Positions 33,457 through 42,500 of a stretch of 64,000 nucleotides of DNA are shown here, piece after piece (position 1 is the first letter of the stretch; each line of letters opens with the position of its first letter). The DNA is taken from contig JAZKGZ010000002.1 in NCBI GenBank assembly GCA_040385645.1, forward strand, positions 82,659 through 146,658, written 5' to 3'. Position numbers and translations under genes: made by a program. This DNA is from JANXSS01 sp040385645 (GTDB lineage Bacteria > Pseudomonadota > Gammaproteobacteria > Burkholderiales > Burkholderiaceae_D). The notes beneath the pieces were generated by a model. The model worked only from the letters and a program-made list of their open reading frames with translations. It was not told the origin of the DNA and did not search any database.

Positions 33457-34374
33457 ATGAAAATCAGCACCATCCGTTCAGCAGTTGCAGCAGTCGTTCT
33501 GACCCTCGGCGCAGCCGGCGCAGCTAATGCGTTCGTCATCACCGCAGGCGAGTACAAATTCACGATCGACAATTTCGATTCAGGCACTACCGGTTACGGC
33601 AACTCCGAAGGTCTGAAGTGCACCACCGCAGCAGCTTGCGATAGCGCCGCTGCAGCACCAGCACCAGGCAGCTTCGGTTCGGTCAATACTTCAGCCGACA
33701 CCATGGGCATTTTCTCGGTCGCCCGCATCACCAACTCCCTGACTGGTGCTACCGTATTCCAGGCTGGCGGCGTTGACGGTTTCCTGACTGGCATCTTCGG
33801 CAACCTTGTCGACACCAATGTCTCAGTCGTTCGCGACACGCTGCGTCCAGGCTCACCACTGACCACGATCGCCAATGCTGTCGGCGGTACGTTTACTGTG
33901 TATCAGAACCCAACCGACTACAACCCAACCCTGCGCCCTGACGTCGTTGCTGGCGTGAAAGATTTGAACGCCGACTTGTACCCAGGCATCAGCGGTAGCA
34001 CACCTTACCTTTCCGGTGTGTTCGTTCCAGGCGTGGTCGAAGGTGATACTACAACGACTTACCAATCGGTTTTTGCAAACACCGGTTTTGCAGGCGTCGG
34101 TAGCGGTTTCATCGATTTGACAGGCGGCACAGCGTTCGATCTGTTCAACACTTCATCGATCGCCGACACCAATGGCGTTGGCCGGGATTTGTTTTTGACC
34201 ACGACATTTGACGACGTCGACGGTGCCGCTGCACGTAACGGCTTTACCGTGACGTCGGGCGGTCAAGTCAAGGGTGCTGCAGAAGTGCCAGAGCCAGGTT
34301 CATTGGCACTGTTGGCAATGGGTGGTTTGGTTGCCGGTTTCGCTGCACGTCGTCGTAAAGCTGCTGCTAAGTAA
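33457..34374 (+). CDS. PEP-CTERM sorted extracellular protein
   Basis: A 305-residue exported protein. The signal peptide runs to ANA at about residue 25. The body is Gly/Thr/Asp-rich and beta-like, with a Cys pair (KCTTAAACD) near residue 55. The C-terminal sorting signal is VPEPGSLALLAMGGLVAGFA followed by RRRK: a PEP motif, a hydrophobic helix and a basic end, recognised by an exosortase in the inner membrane. GGAG lies 5 bp before the ATG. The exosortase and the PrsK/PrsR regulators are not in the window. The sigma-54 promoter upstream and the terminator downstream make it a single-gene unit. The codon choice appears more biased (repeated CCA, GGC and ACC) than in its neighbours, suggesting high expression. 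Confidence 0.92.
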   Translation: MKISTIRSAVAAVVLTLGAAGAANAFVITAGEYKFTIDNFDSGTTGYGNSEGLKCTTAAACDSAAAAPAPGSFGSVNTSADTMGIFSVARITNSLTGATVFQAGGVDGFLTGIFGNLVDTNVSVVRDTLRPGSPLTTIANAVGGTFTVYQNPTDYNPTLRPDVVAGVKDLNADLYPGISGSTPYLSGVFVPGVVEGDTTTTYQSVFANTGFAGVGSGFIDLTGGTAFDLFNTSSIADTNGVGRDLFLTTTFDDVDGAAARNGFTVTSGGQVKGAAEVPEPGSLALLAMGGLVAGFAARRRKAAAK

Positions 34375-34443
34375 TTTTATGCTGGAGCCGATGATTTGGC
34401 GGTAGTCAGTCAGATATCGGTTTCCTCCATATACGCAATACGC

Positions 34444-34487
34444 ATGGAAAAAAACCGCCTTGGGTAACCTAGGCGGTTTTTTGTTTT
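34444..34487. terminator. Bidirectional terminator between the PEP-CTERM and SDR genes
   Basis: AAAACCGCCT (34451-34460) pairs with AGGCGGTTTT (34471-34480) around a 10-base loop. A T-run follows on the plus strand, and an A-run before the stem gives a T-run on the minus strand. Confidence 0.9.
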
Positions 34488-34509
34488 GGACCAGATTTAA
34501 TTAATCGGC

Positions 34510-35409
34510 TCAGTGTAAGGTGTGTAGCTTTCCTCCGTACACCTGTCCGCCTGCACCCGAATGATAGAGCGTGCCTTCCGGCTTGCGTGGTGCTTCGTCA
34601 TACTGCTGGCGATTTATCTGCTGCGCCTCCAGTTTTTTACTCAACCCTGGTACTAATGCATGCATTTTGGTATCCACTTTTGCTACCGTACCGACCTTCA
34701 CATTGCCACTATGGCGAACTGCCGCATTTAGGATTGCATCCGCAACCCGGTAAGGATCGATCTGTGGTGTTACCAGTTTCGGCTCTTTATTCATGTAATT
34801 ACGCGCGTGCTGCGGCAAAGGTGTATTTACAGCTGTCGGCTGAATCAGCGTGATGGCGACAGGTGCTTTATCAACCTCTTCTATTTCTACGCGCAACGCT
34901 TCGGTAAATCCTTTCACGGCATGTTTCGTTGCGCTGTACATTCCTTGTAATGGCAACACAGCTTCAGACGCTTCGCTGCCTACATTAATCAAAGCGCCAC
35001 CTTTGGTTTTTAGGTGCGACAGGGCAACCAACGATCCATTTACCAGACCCCAGAAATTCACATCGAACAGGCGCCGGCTATCGGCATCCGATACTTCGTC
35101 GAGCCGTCCGTAAATCGATGTGCCAGCATCGTTTATCCAAGTATCTATACGCCCGAAATGCTCCACTGCTTTTTGCGCCACGTTCTGGACTTGTGACAAA
35201 TCGGATACATCGGCGGCAACATAAATCGCGTTGCCTCCGCCGGCATTGATCTCTTCTGTAATTTTTGCCAGCGCTTCGGTACTTCGCGCAACCAACACCA
35301 GTTTTGCGCCTAGTTGCGCTGCTGCATCTGCTGTCGCCAAGCCGATGCCACTAGTAGCACCGGTCAAGACGATGACTTGTCTTTTGAGCGGTTTAAGTTT
35401 GACCGGCAT
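34510..35409 (-). CDS. Short-chain dehydrogenase/reductase
   Basis: A 299-residue NAD(P)-dependent oxidoreductase. The Rossmann glycine motif is TGATSGIG, the acidic/basic cofactor segment is LVARS, the N-A-G motif reads INDAGTS, the catalytic Ser is in INVGSEAS, and Y-x-x-x-K is in YSATKHAVKGF. The C-terminal 70 residues extend beyond the classical fold, as in DltE/YqjQ-like long SDRs. The substrate is unknown. It is a single gene ending at the shared terminator. Confidence 0.9.
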   Translation of the reverse strand: MPVKLKPLKRQVIVLTGATSGIGLATADAAAQLGAKLVLVARSTEALAKITEEINAGGGNAIYVAADVSDLSQVQNVAQKAVEHFGRIDTWINDAGTSIYGRLDEVSDADSRRLFDVNFWGLVNGSLVALSHLKTKGGALINVGSEASEAVLPLQGMYSATKHAVKGFTEALRVEIEEVDKAPVAITLIQPTAVNTPLPQHARNYMNKEPKLVTPQIDPYRVADAILNAAVRHSGNVKVGTVAKVDTKMHALVPGLSKKLEAQQINRQQYDEAPRKPEGTLYHSGAGGQVYGGKLHTLH

Positions 35410-35658
35410 GCATTTCCTTTATAACAAGTGAATCGGATTTTGAAAGACACCGATTTCTGCGTAAAAGTTCGTTTTTTTAACCGTTTGTAACCGGCGACCG
35501 CATCAGACGTTTGCTTTCGCCCAAAAACAACGATCAAAGAAATAAAAGCTTGTCGTAGCTAAATCAGCGCATACCACTATCGAAACAGCTAATGAAACGT
35601 GCGGTGAATGCGTAGGCTGAAATTTTGTTCAGCCTCCTAAGCATGCGACATCGAATGA

Positions 35659-36246
35659 CTAGGCAGGTGGCAAAAAACCATTGACGCGTTTACTCAAGTC
35701 ATCGCAAACACGGCGTGCTGCATCCATACTCATCCCCGCAACTTCAATGTGGTCATGGCTACCGTAGAGAACGAAAGGTGATGTCTGCAATATGCCAGAT
35801 GCGGAACTGGCGTCTTTTGCAGGCAAACGATTTTTGAAGTGCGTGACTTCTTTATACAAGCCATCAATCAACTGAGCGTTGAAAATAGCGAGGGGCGGTA
35901 GCTCGCTCGATTCTTCTCGGGGTGCAGAAAACAGCGCATCTCGGGCAATGCGCAATTTCCCGAGCTGCTGTTCAACATCTTGATGTAATTGAACTAACTG
36001 CGTAGCGCCGACGGCGGGTGGTGTGGATGAGATTACGACTACGTCATTTTCCGCTATGTATTTAGTTGCGGGACGACTTCTCTTCAAAGGCGAAAGATTG
36101 CCACCGAACGGATCGATTGCTGGCAAGCTGGATTTCTTTCCAGAGGGTAATGTGTTGCTGTTGGTAGATGTTGCGACAGTTTGATCATCGTTTTGCGCTG
36201 CTGCTGTATTCGTTGAAGCGAGGTTGTTATTGAATTGGGGTCTCAT
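35659..36246 (-). CDS. Hypothetical protein with disordered N-terminus, possible effector
   Basis: A 195-residue protein of unknown family. Residues 1-75 are rich in Asn, Ser, Thr and Gln (MRPQFNNNLASTNTAAAQND) and predicted disordered. Residues 85-195 are helical with two polar helices. There is no Sec signal or membrane helix. The layout resembles those of the PPR, LRR and 46.7-kb proteins in this window. It is flanked by ordinary housekeeping genes. Its AT-rich upstream region has no clear promoter, and no hrp-type box was found. Confidence 0.6.
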   Translation of the reverse strand: MRPQFNNNLASTNTAAAQNDDQTVATSTNSNTLPSGKKSSLPAIDPFGGNLSPLKRSRPATKYIAENDVVVISSTPPAVGATQLVQLHQDVEQQLGKLRIARDALFSAPREESSELPPLAIFNAQLIDGLYKEVTHFKNRLPAKDASSASGILQTSPFVLYGSHDHIEVAGMSMDAARRVCDDLSKRVNGFLPPA

Positions 36247-36372
36247 TCATTTTTCCTATAATTTTGTATGGCGATATTTTTGTCGGGTCAAACCGAACCG
36301 GATTATCCTGGAAAAAATAGTATTTTTGCAACTGCTACCGAATCTGCGAGCGATTTTTTCTTAGAACAACTT

Positions 36373-38010
36373 TCATTCCTGAAGTCGTGCGTGCAAAATT
36401 TTAGCGGCGTTTTCGCTAAGTACTAGAATCAGTTTCAGGCTGGCCCGGGTCATGCCGACAAAGAGTTTGCGAAAAGTTCGCTCGTCGAATTCTTCAAAAT
36501 CGATTTCCGTGAATATGACGGCCGGTGCCGCCTGGCCTTTAAAACGATAGATCGATTCGGCTAGTAAATCGCCGGTGCGAAACATTGGTTTGCCGAACAG
36601 ATCGTAACTACCTGTGAAAGAATGCAGCGTGTGTTTGCCCAAGACATCCAGGTTCAGCAACGTCGACTTTTCTCGTCCGCGAAACGACAGTATGGCGATA
36701 TCGTTGCGGCTGAAGCCGGCACCTAGGCATTGTGTGATGGCTTGTTTGGTTTTTTCCAGCATGGCATCGGCGGCACCTGCCGGATAAGTCAGCATTTCTA
36801 CCTCTTCACCCAGGAACGGGCTGGCGGCTTCGATCGGCTGCGCCGGCTGGCCCAGGCGTACTAACATATCGACGATCTGACGCGGGCTACGGTAATTTGT
36901 CAGGGCATTTAACGTAACCCAACCGGCCATTCGCAACGGTGCCTGACCGTAGAGATTTTGCATCGGGTCTTCGAGCCAAATTGCACGACCTTCCGGGCGC
37001 AACAGTCGCAGTACAACGTCTTTCCAGCTTTCGGTAAAATCCTGGCCCTCGTCGACGATGACGACATCGTATTGCCAGTGTGTCGGTATCTCAGCGTGTC
37101 CGAGTAAATTTTCCAAGGCTTGCCACACACCTGGGGAGTGATAATCGGGAAGAGTACCGTGCTCGCGCGCGAAGCTGTCGCACAGCACATGAAATGTCGC
37201 TACCCGTCCGCCTTCGGGTACTAATTGTTGAAAGTGATCGGCGAGCGGCCGGTTGTAACAGACGTACAACGGCAGCTTGCCTTGATCAAGTGCTGCTTGA
37301 AACTCGGCCAGGGCAAGCTGCGTTTTGCCGCTGCCCGCAGTGCCGACCACTCGTAGCCGGTAAGGAGAAAAGTCGAGTTGGCGCGCCCAGGTAGCGAGTC
37401 CTCCGGATAAGCGCGTAACCAGTGCCGTCGCCTGGCCGATCATTGCACTTGGGTCGGGCTTGAGATTAAGCGTATCGCTAAAAAAACGTGACACCGTTTT
37501 GTAATCGGCTGTCATTGGCGTCAACGGCAGGATTTTGGTGATCGCTTGTAACAAATGATCACGTTTAGCGGCATCGACGATGCGGCTTTGATCGATGCCC
37601 GCCGTAGCAAGGTTTTCCACACGATAGTCGGGACAATAAAGCAGATAATCGATCGATAATGTGGCACCACTACGCTCAAACCGGGCGCGCAGTTGGGCGA
37701 TGGTGCGCAGTATCTCGGTGCGGACATTGCGATGCCGGCCATTGTAATTTTTGATTAGACCGTCAGCCGTTTCTTGCAGAAAGCCGGTTTTTTGCTCGAC
37801 CAGTAAGACCCTGCCGTTGGGCGCGATGATGATGAAATCAATCTGGTCGTAGGCTGCGAACCCATGCTCGATTCGCGTCCAATGTACCCCGTGCAAAACG
37901 CGGTATGCGTCGGGCAAAGCATGCTCGAGCAGAGTCAGGGTTTCGATTTCTCGCAGCGCCGCACCGCTCACGGCAACTTCACGCCAGCCAGACGGATTTA
38001 TGTGTGCCAT
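36373..38010 (-). CDS. NERD nuclease-like domain fused to a UvrD-type helicase
   Basis: A 545-residue protein. The N-terminal nuclease-related domain (about 20-130) has QIDFIIIAPNGRVLLVEQKT, giving the D-x(n)-E-x-K core. The helicase part has Walker A VGTAGSGKTQLAL, Walker B VVIVDEGQDF, a Q-N-L-Y-G motif, TNYRSPRQIVDML and the late VGMTRASLKLILV. It is a compact SF1 motor without the 1B/2B insertions of full UvrD. A role in DNA repair or in defence against foreign DNA is possible, and the sequence does not decide. It stands alone. Confidence 0.85.
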   Translation of the reverse strand: MAHINPSGWREVAVSGAALREIETLTLLEHALPDAYRVLHGVHWTRIEHGFAAYDQIDFIIIAPNGRVLLVEQKTGFLQETADGLIKNYNGRHRNVRTEILRTIAQLRARFERSGATLSIDYLLYCPDYRVENLATAGIDQSRIVDAAKRDHLLQAITKILPLTPMTADYKTVSRFFSDTLNLKPDPSAMIGQATALVTRLSGGLATWARQLDFSPYRLRVVGTAGSGKTQLALAEFQAALDQGKLPLYVCYNRPLADHFQQLVPEGGRVATFHVLCDSFAREHGTLPDYHSPGVWQALENLLGHAEIPTHWQYDVVIVDEGQDFTESWKDVVLRLLRPEGRAIWLEDPMQNLYGQAPLRMAGWVTLNALTNYRSPRQIVDMLVRLGQPAQPIEAASPFLGEEVEMLTYPAGAADAMLEKTKQAITQCLGAGFSRNDIAILSFRGREKSTLLNLDVLGKHTLHSFTGSYDLFGKPMFRTGDLLAESIYRFKGQAAPAVIFTEIDFEEFDERTFRKLFVGMTRASLKLILVLSENAAKILHARLQE

Positions 38011-38189
38011 GGCAGTGTGCGTTTTAAATATGAAGAATGCATGAGATTGACGATCGTTTCAAAAGGTTACAGATTGACTAGATATCCTACGAAACATTCA
38101 GAAAAATTCCGACAGCGATATTTATGCGTCGGCGTAAAGTTCATGGCACGCCATTTGGCACGAAATCAATTTTTCAGGAGAACACGAAA

Positions 38190-38693
38190 ATGAAATCACT
38201 GAGCCAATATAAATATTCGGTTGCCGCAATCGCGATTATCGCTGCCTCTGCCTCCTTTGCCCAAAGTATGTCGGGCTCGGCGACGATGCCATCGACCTCC
38301 GCACCCAGCACCAATACGACTGCACCTTCAGTAACGCTACCGTCAGCAACGACCGGCACATCAATGCAAGGTAATACAGTGTCGTCACCTTCCGCAATGG
38401 AGCCGGCAGGCACCGTCTACAATTCGCCCTCAACTAACTCATCGAGCGGATCGATGTCTTCGACACCTAGCGCTTCAACTTCGGGCGCTTCGTCTTCAGG
38501 TTCGTCCATGAGCGGCACGTCGATGTCGGATATGGCATCAAGTTCGGGTAGTTCAGGTACGGCTGGGAATTACGGTTCAGGTGCGGCGAGCAGGGCTTAT
38601 GTGGAATCGAGCCCTTTGCTGAATCCTAACAATCCACATGTTGCACCGCAAATCGGTGCGCAAAACTTCAATCTGTATAGTGGCGGTAACTGA
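38190..38693 (+). CDS. Secreted Ser/Thr-rich low-complexity protein
   Basis: A 168-residue protein. ATG 38190 has AGGAGA 8 bp upstream; the frame before it is not signal-like. The signal peptide ends in SFA at about residue 26. The mature part is over one third Ser, with short S-G-S and S-M-S repeats to residue 135, then a more ordered end (SPLLNPNNPHVAPQIGAQNF) that may be the conserved part. It is probably a periplasmic or surface protein. Function unknown. Confidence 0.7.
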   Translation: MKSLSQYKYSVAAIAIIAASASFAQSMSGSATMPSTSAPSTNTTAPSVTLPSATTGTSMQGNTVSSPSAMEPAGTVYNSPSTNSSSGSMSSTPSASTSGASSSGSSMSGTSMSDMASSSGSSGTAGNYGSGAASRAYVESSPLLNPNNPHVAPQIGAQNFNLYSGGN

Positions 38694-38753
38694 CTTACAT
38701 TCTGCAGTGAGTCGGTACCGATGACTCACAATTAATTACACATTCTCATCGCC

Positions 38754-38805
38754 AAAAAACGGCGCAATTCGGCTTTCAATGCTTGTCATTGCAAGCCGTT
38801 TTTTT
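38754..38805. terminator. Bidirectional terminator between the Ser-rich and PBP genes
   Basis: AAAACGGC (38756-38763) pairs with GCCGTTTT (38795-38802), and the inner GCAAT/ATTGC pair extends the stem with a small bulge. T-runs follow on both strands. It lies between the converging ends. Confidence 0.65.
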
Positions 38806-38824
38806 CACCATATTGCCGTGCCGT

Positions 38825-41482
38825 TCAATCGAATAAACGACCTACTGCGTTCACCACATCAGTTACGTTGTTCCACTCCCGCCTAACCTCGCTCATCGTG
38901 TCGCGTCCTTCTTCGATTGCCCGTTCAAATTCGGTCGGCGGCGCAACGCGTCCGGGTGGCCGGCTAGGTGGCTGTGCGGGCGGTCGTTCAGGAAATTGGT
39001 CTGGTGCTGCCTCTCGGGGGAAACGTTCTTCAGCACGCTGCATAGACCGGTTTTCGGTGGGACCTTCCACGGTGCTTTCCCTAGATCGCGCCGGCGAGTC
39101 ATCGATCGATTCTTCTGAACGTTCCTGAGAACGCTCGAAGTTGGGTACCGGTTTTGGTATCGGGCGCGACTCCGACGGTTGTACAGGCGCAGGCGTCTGA
39201 TCGAATAATCCCTCGATCCAATCTAGAGGTGGACCCCAAATCGACGAACCCGGCCAGGTGTCGCGTGCTCTCGGAAAACGAACATCGACATCGATGAGCC
39301 TGCCCGATGTCGCCTGCTGAAAAAAATCGCCGGCGACCGGCAAGGCGTTATGCGCGCCCTGGCCCCAATGGGTGCTGCGCATCGTCACCCTGGCGTCGTT
39401 GAAACCTACCCAGGCACCCACGACGAGTCGTGGATGCATCATGATGAACCAACCGTCGGCATTGTCTTGGGTGGTACCGGTCTTGCCGGCCACATCCGAG
39501 CGGATGCCGAATTGGCTGCGTAGCGCCCGCCCTGTACCTTCATTCACCACGCCCCGCATCATGTCGATCAGGGTTTCTGCCGTGCTGCGTGAGAGTTCTT
39601 GCTTGCCTTCGCTAGAAAACTCTACCAATACCCGGCCGCCGTCGTCTTCGACCCGGGTCACCATCACCGGTGGCTGATACATGCCGCTATTTGCGATGGT
39701 GCCGTAACCGGCGGCCATTTCCAGCAGCGTGGTAGGGCTGGTACCCAGTGCCAGGGACGGCACTTCCGCCAGGGGGCTTTGCCGTACTCCGGCGCGGCGA
39801 GCGAAATTACCCACTTTGGCCGGGCCGATGTCCTGCATCACCTGCGCTGTGATGGTATTTTTTGAGGCGATCAGGGCTTGCGTCGCCGTCATGGCCTGGC
39901 CTGTCGGTGTACCGATATCCTGTGGACGCCACACGACGCCGTCCGCTGCGCGGTATTCGACGACCTTGTCGATGTAGGTTTTATCCGGAGACATGCCGTT
40001 TTCGATCGCCGCTCCGTACACGAATGGCTTGAAGGTGGAGCCGGGTTGACGTCGGGCGCGGGCGACATGATCGTACTGGTCTAGGCTGAAATCGCGGCTG
40101 CCGACCCAGGCTTTGATATCGCCAGAGGTCGGGTCGAGCGCTACCAGACCGGCTTCGAGCCGGGTTTTTGTCGCACGCAAGCGATCGATAAAATTCGAAT
40201 CCTGTTTTAATTTCGTCAGCGTAGCGGCAGGATCGTCGCCCGCGGCGACAGCGTTTCTATAAGCTGCCGATTCTCGTATGAAGGCTTCTACCAACGCGTC
40301 GTTGGCAGACCAAAAATGCGCAAACGGCGTGATACGCGGATGCATCGCGGCATATGGCCCGGTCGAAGTCGACAGCAAGCGTTGCGAACTTTGCGCCCAT
40401 TCCACATCGGCAACCGACTGCAAGGCGTTGGCACGCCGCCGCACAGCTTGCACTGCCGCCGCCTGCAGTCGGGAATCGATGGTGGTGTAGATTTTCAATC
40501 CATCAGTGTAGATGTTGTAATCGTTACGGTCAGCCCAGGTCACCAGCCACTTGCGTACGTGTTCTGCAAAATGCGGTGCGATGCCTCGCGCTTCCAGCTG
40601 CCGTTCGAAATTCAAATTGATCGGACGACGCTTCAAGTTGTCGAACGCACTCTGACTCAGTACGCCGCGCTTGACCATTTGCGACAGCACCACATTGCGC
40701 CGCGCCGTTGCGCGTTCCAGATTAAATACCGGATTGTAATAACTGGTGCCCTTCAACATGCCGATCAGCGTCGCGCTTTCACCGATGGTGAGCTTGCCCG
40801 CAGGTTTGTCGAAATAGGTACGCGCCGCCATTTCGATACCGAAAGCGTTATACAAAAAAGGTACCGTGTTGAGATACGTTTCCAGTATTTCCTTTTTGGT
40901 GAATGCATGCTCGATCTTGAAGGCGGTGATCGTTTCCTTGATCTTGCGCACGATCGATACCGAACGGCCGATCTCGTTTGGATACAGGTTGCGTGCAAGT
41001 TGCTGCGTCAGTGTCGAGCCGCCCTGCAGGTTGCCGCCAAGGGTGCTGAGCAGCGCGCCGCCAAGTCGGTAAAAGTCGACGCCGTGATGCTGATAGAAGC
41101 GATGGTCTTCGGTAGCGATCAGGGCTTGTACGGTGTGTGGTGAGATTTTGGAAAGCGGTACCCATTCGCGGTTGAATTGTTTATAGGTTGCTAGGCGCTT
41201 GCCATCGACCGACATCAGCACGCTGGGTTTTTCGAATTTCGCTTTCTGCAGATCGGCAATACTGGGAGTAAAGGGAATGAGCAGCAGCGTCAAGAGCGTC
41301 AAGCCGATCAAACCGACGGCACCGAGTATCGCCAGGCATTCAAAAAAGGCTCGCCGACGCACCGCAAAGCTGAGATTGGCGCTAAACAGACGCACAAACC
41401 TGCCGACAATTTTTCCTGTTAGCGAAATAGGAGAGGGCGGGTTTTCGGACGCGGTGCCGGAATCGGGAGGGCTATTGTTCAT
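38825..41482 (-). CDS. Class A penicillin-binding protein (PBP1A-like)
   Basis: A bifunctional peptidoglycan glycosyltransferase and transpeptidase of 885 residues. After a Pro/Ser-rich cytoplasmic tail and one membrane helix comes the GT51 domain, with ATEDHRFYQHHGVD and GGSTLTQQLARNLYPNE. The transpeptidase has S-x-x-K in PGSTFKPFVYGAA, S-x-N in IASKNTITAQ, and K-T-G in AGKTGTTQDNADGWF. The C-terminal 130 residues are Pro/Arg/Glu-rich and low complexity, an unusual tail. ATG 41482 is chosen because the residues before it are not protein-like; a Shine-Dalgarno is not evident. Confidence 0.9.
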   Translation of the reverse strand: MNNSPPDSGTASENPPSPISLTGKIVGRFVRLFSANLSFAVRRRAFFECLAILGAVGLIGLTLLTLLLIPFTPSIADLQKAKFEKPSVLMSVDGKRLATYKQFNREWVPLSKISPHTVQALIATEDHRFYQHHGVDFYRLGGALLSTLGGNLQGGSTLTQQLARNLYPNEIGRSVSIVRKIKETITAFKIEHAFTKKEILETYLNTVPFLYNAFGIEMAARTYFDKPAGKLTIGESATLIGMLKGTSYYNPVFNLERATARRNVVLSQMVKRGVLSQSAFDNLKRRPINLNFERQLEARGIAPHFAEHVRKWLVTWADRNDYNIYTDGLKIYTTIDSRLQAAAVQAVRRRANALQSVADVEWAQSSQRLLSTSTGPYAAMHPRITPFAHFWSANDALVEAFIRESAAYRNAVAAGDDPAATLTKLKQDSNFIDRLRATKTRLEAGLVALDPTSGDIKAWVGSRDFSLDQYDHVARARRQPGSTFKPFVYGAAIENGMSPDKTYIDKVVEYRAADGVVWRPQDIGTPTGQAMTATQALIASKNTITAQVMQDIGPAKVGNFARRAGVRQSPLAEVPSLALGTSPTTLLEMAAGYGTIANSGMYQPPVMVTRVEDDGGRVLVEFSSEGKQELSRSTAETLIDMMRGVVNEGTGRALRSQFGIRSDVAGKTGTTQDNADGWFIMMHPRLVVGAWVGFNDARVTMRSTHWGQGAHNALPVAGDFFQQATSGRLIDVDVRFPRARDTWPGSSIWGPPLDWIEGLFDQTPAPVQPSESRPIPKPVPNFERSQERSEESIDDSPARSRESTVEGPTENRSMQRAEERFPREAAPDQFPERPPAQPPSRPPGRVAPPTEFERAIEEGRDTMSEVRREWNNVTDVVNAVGRLFD

Positions 41483-41738
41483 GCACGGTGTAGGCTTTAT
41501 AAAATTAATAGGGACAAGTAATGTCAGAAATCGGTGATGACGAGCGACGTCTACGAGTGTTAGCAACGATGGCCCAGACTTGAGCGACGTTTTGACGCTT
41601 TATCAAGCTGATCGACAGCGCTATCGTTGCCTGTATTGCAGAGATTCTGCCCGAATGTAACGAACGCTCACAATAAATACAGCTTGCCGACATTTTTTGT
41701 TCCATACAGGCGCTACATTGCATCATCGATAGAACGCT

Positions 41739-42347
41739 ATGTTTCAATCAATCGAAAAGGGGAAAAGATTGTCTGCCCAAAGCCGTAGACCTTTACATCC
41801 GTTGGTTGCTACCGCTGCGGTAGCCATAATGTTGGTGTGTTTGACTGCACTGGCCTCCATGACCGGCGTCTTGTCGTCAACCCAGGGTGCGTTAGCTGCC
41901 GCGTATGCTGCAACGCCAGTGGAAGTGCCGACGGCACCCGCGCGTGCGGGCTCGACGTCGACACCAGGTTCCATTGCAGGTGCAACCAAGCGCTTGCCGG
42001 CGTTATCTGCGGCAGACAGTCTCGGTCCGGGCGAGGCATTGATCGATATTGATGTGAAACCGACGGTCGCCAAGCCAACTAGTGCCGTACCTTCCAGGGC
42101 AGCCCTACTCAATCAGGCGCCATCCACACAGGCACCCCCTAAACAAAAACCTTCTAAGCAGGCACCTTCAACGGTAGTGTCCAAGGTGCCTGCATCGGCC
42201 CGGATTCCACCGACCACGTTACCGGCACCGCAGCCGCGCATTATCCCGGTATATCGGGACATGGACCGCATTTTCGCAACCACTGACGATGACGACAGTG
42301 GCGACTACGTCGATGAACGGACCATTCCGCCGGCGACTGGCCGCTAA
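41739..42347 (+). CDS. Single-pass membrane protein with Pro/Thr-rich tail
   Basis: A 202-residue protein. A basic N-terminus (about 22 residues) is followed by one helix (LVATAAVAIMLVCLTALASM) and a long Ala/Pro/Thr/Ser-rich tail. Short repeats occur around QAPSTQAPPKQKPSKQAPST. The end is acidic (DDDDSGDYVDE). The orientation suggests an N-in anchor with a periplasmic tail. No family is recognised. It is divergent from the PBP gene, which may imply a related envelope role. Confidence 0.65.
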   Translation: MFQSIEKGKRLSAQSRRPLHPLVATAAVAIMLVCLTALASMTGVLSSTQGALAAAYAATPVEVPTAPARAGSTSTPGSIAGATKRLPALSAADSLGPGEALIDIDVKPTVAKPTSAVPSRAALLNQAPSTQAPPKQKPSKQAPSTVVSKVPASARIPPTTLPAPQPRIIPVYRDMDRIFATTDDDDSGDYVDERTIPPATGR

Positions 42348-42500
42348 TCGCCGCCTCTTACTCGTCCGTAAAGTTCTCGCCAGCGCGCGGCACCATCAAT
42401 GCCGGGCCGTCGTTGCGCACATGTGGTTACATGGCTTTCTGCAGCGACACGCCGTACCATGGCGGGCTTATCCTAATGCGGCTCTCGACCGCTCGCCGCC

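Noticed and set aside
40316..41143. A 275-codon plus-strand frame opposite the PBP gene.
   Set aside because: It mirrors the GT51 coding region and has no recognisable domain.
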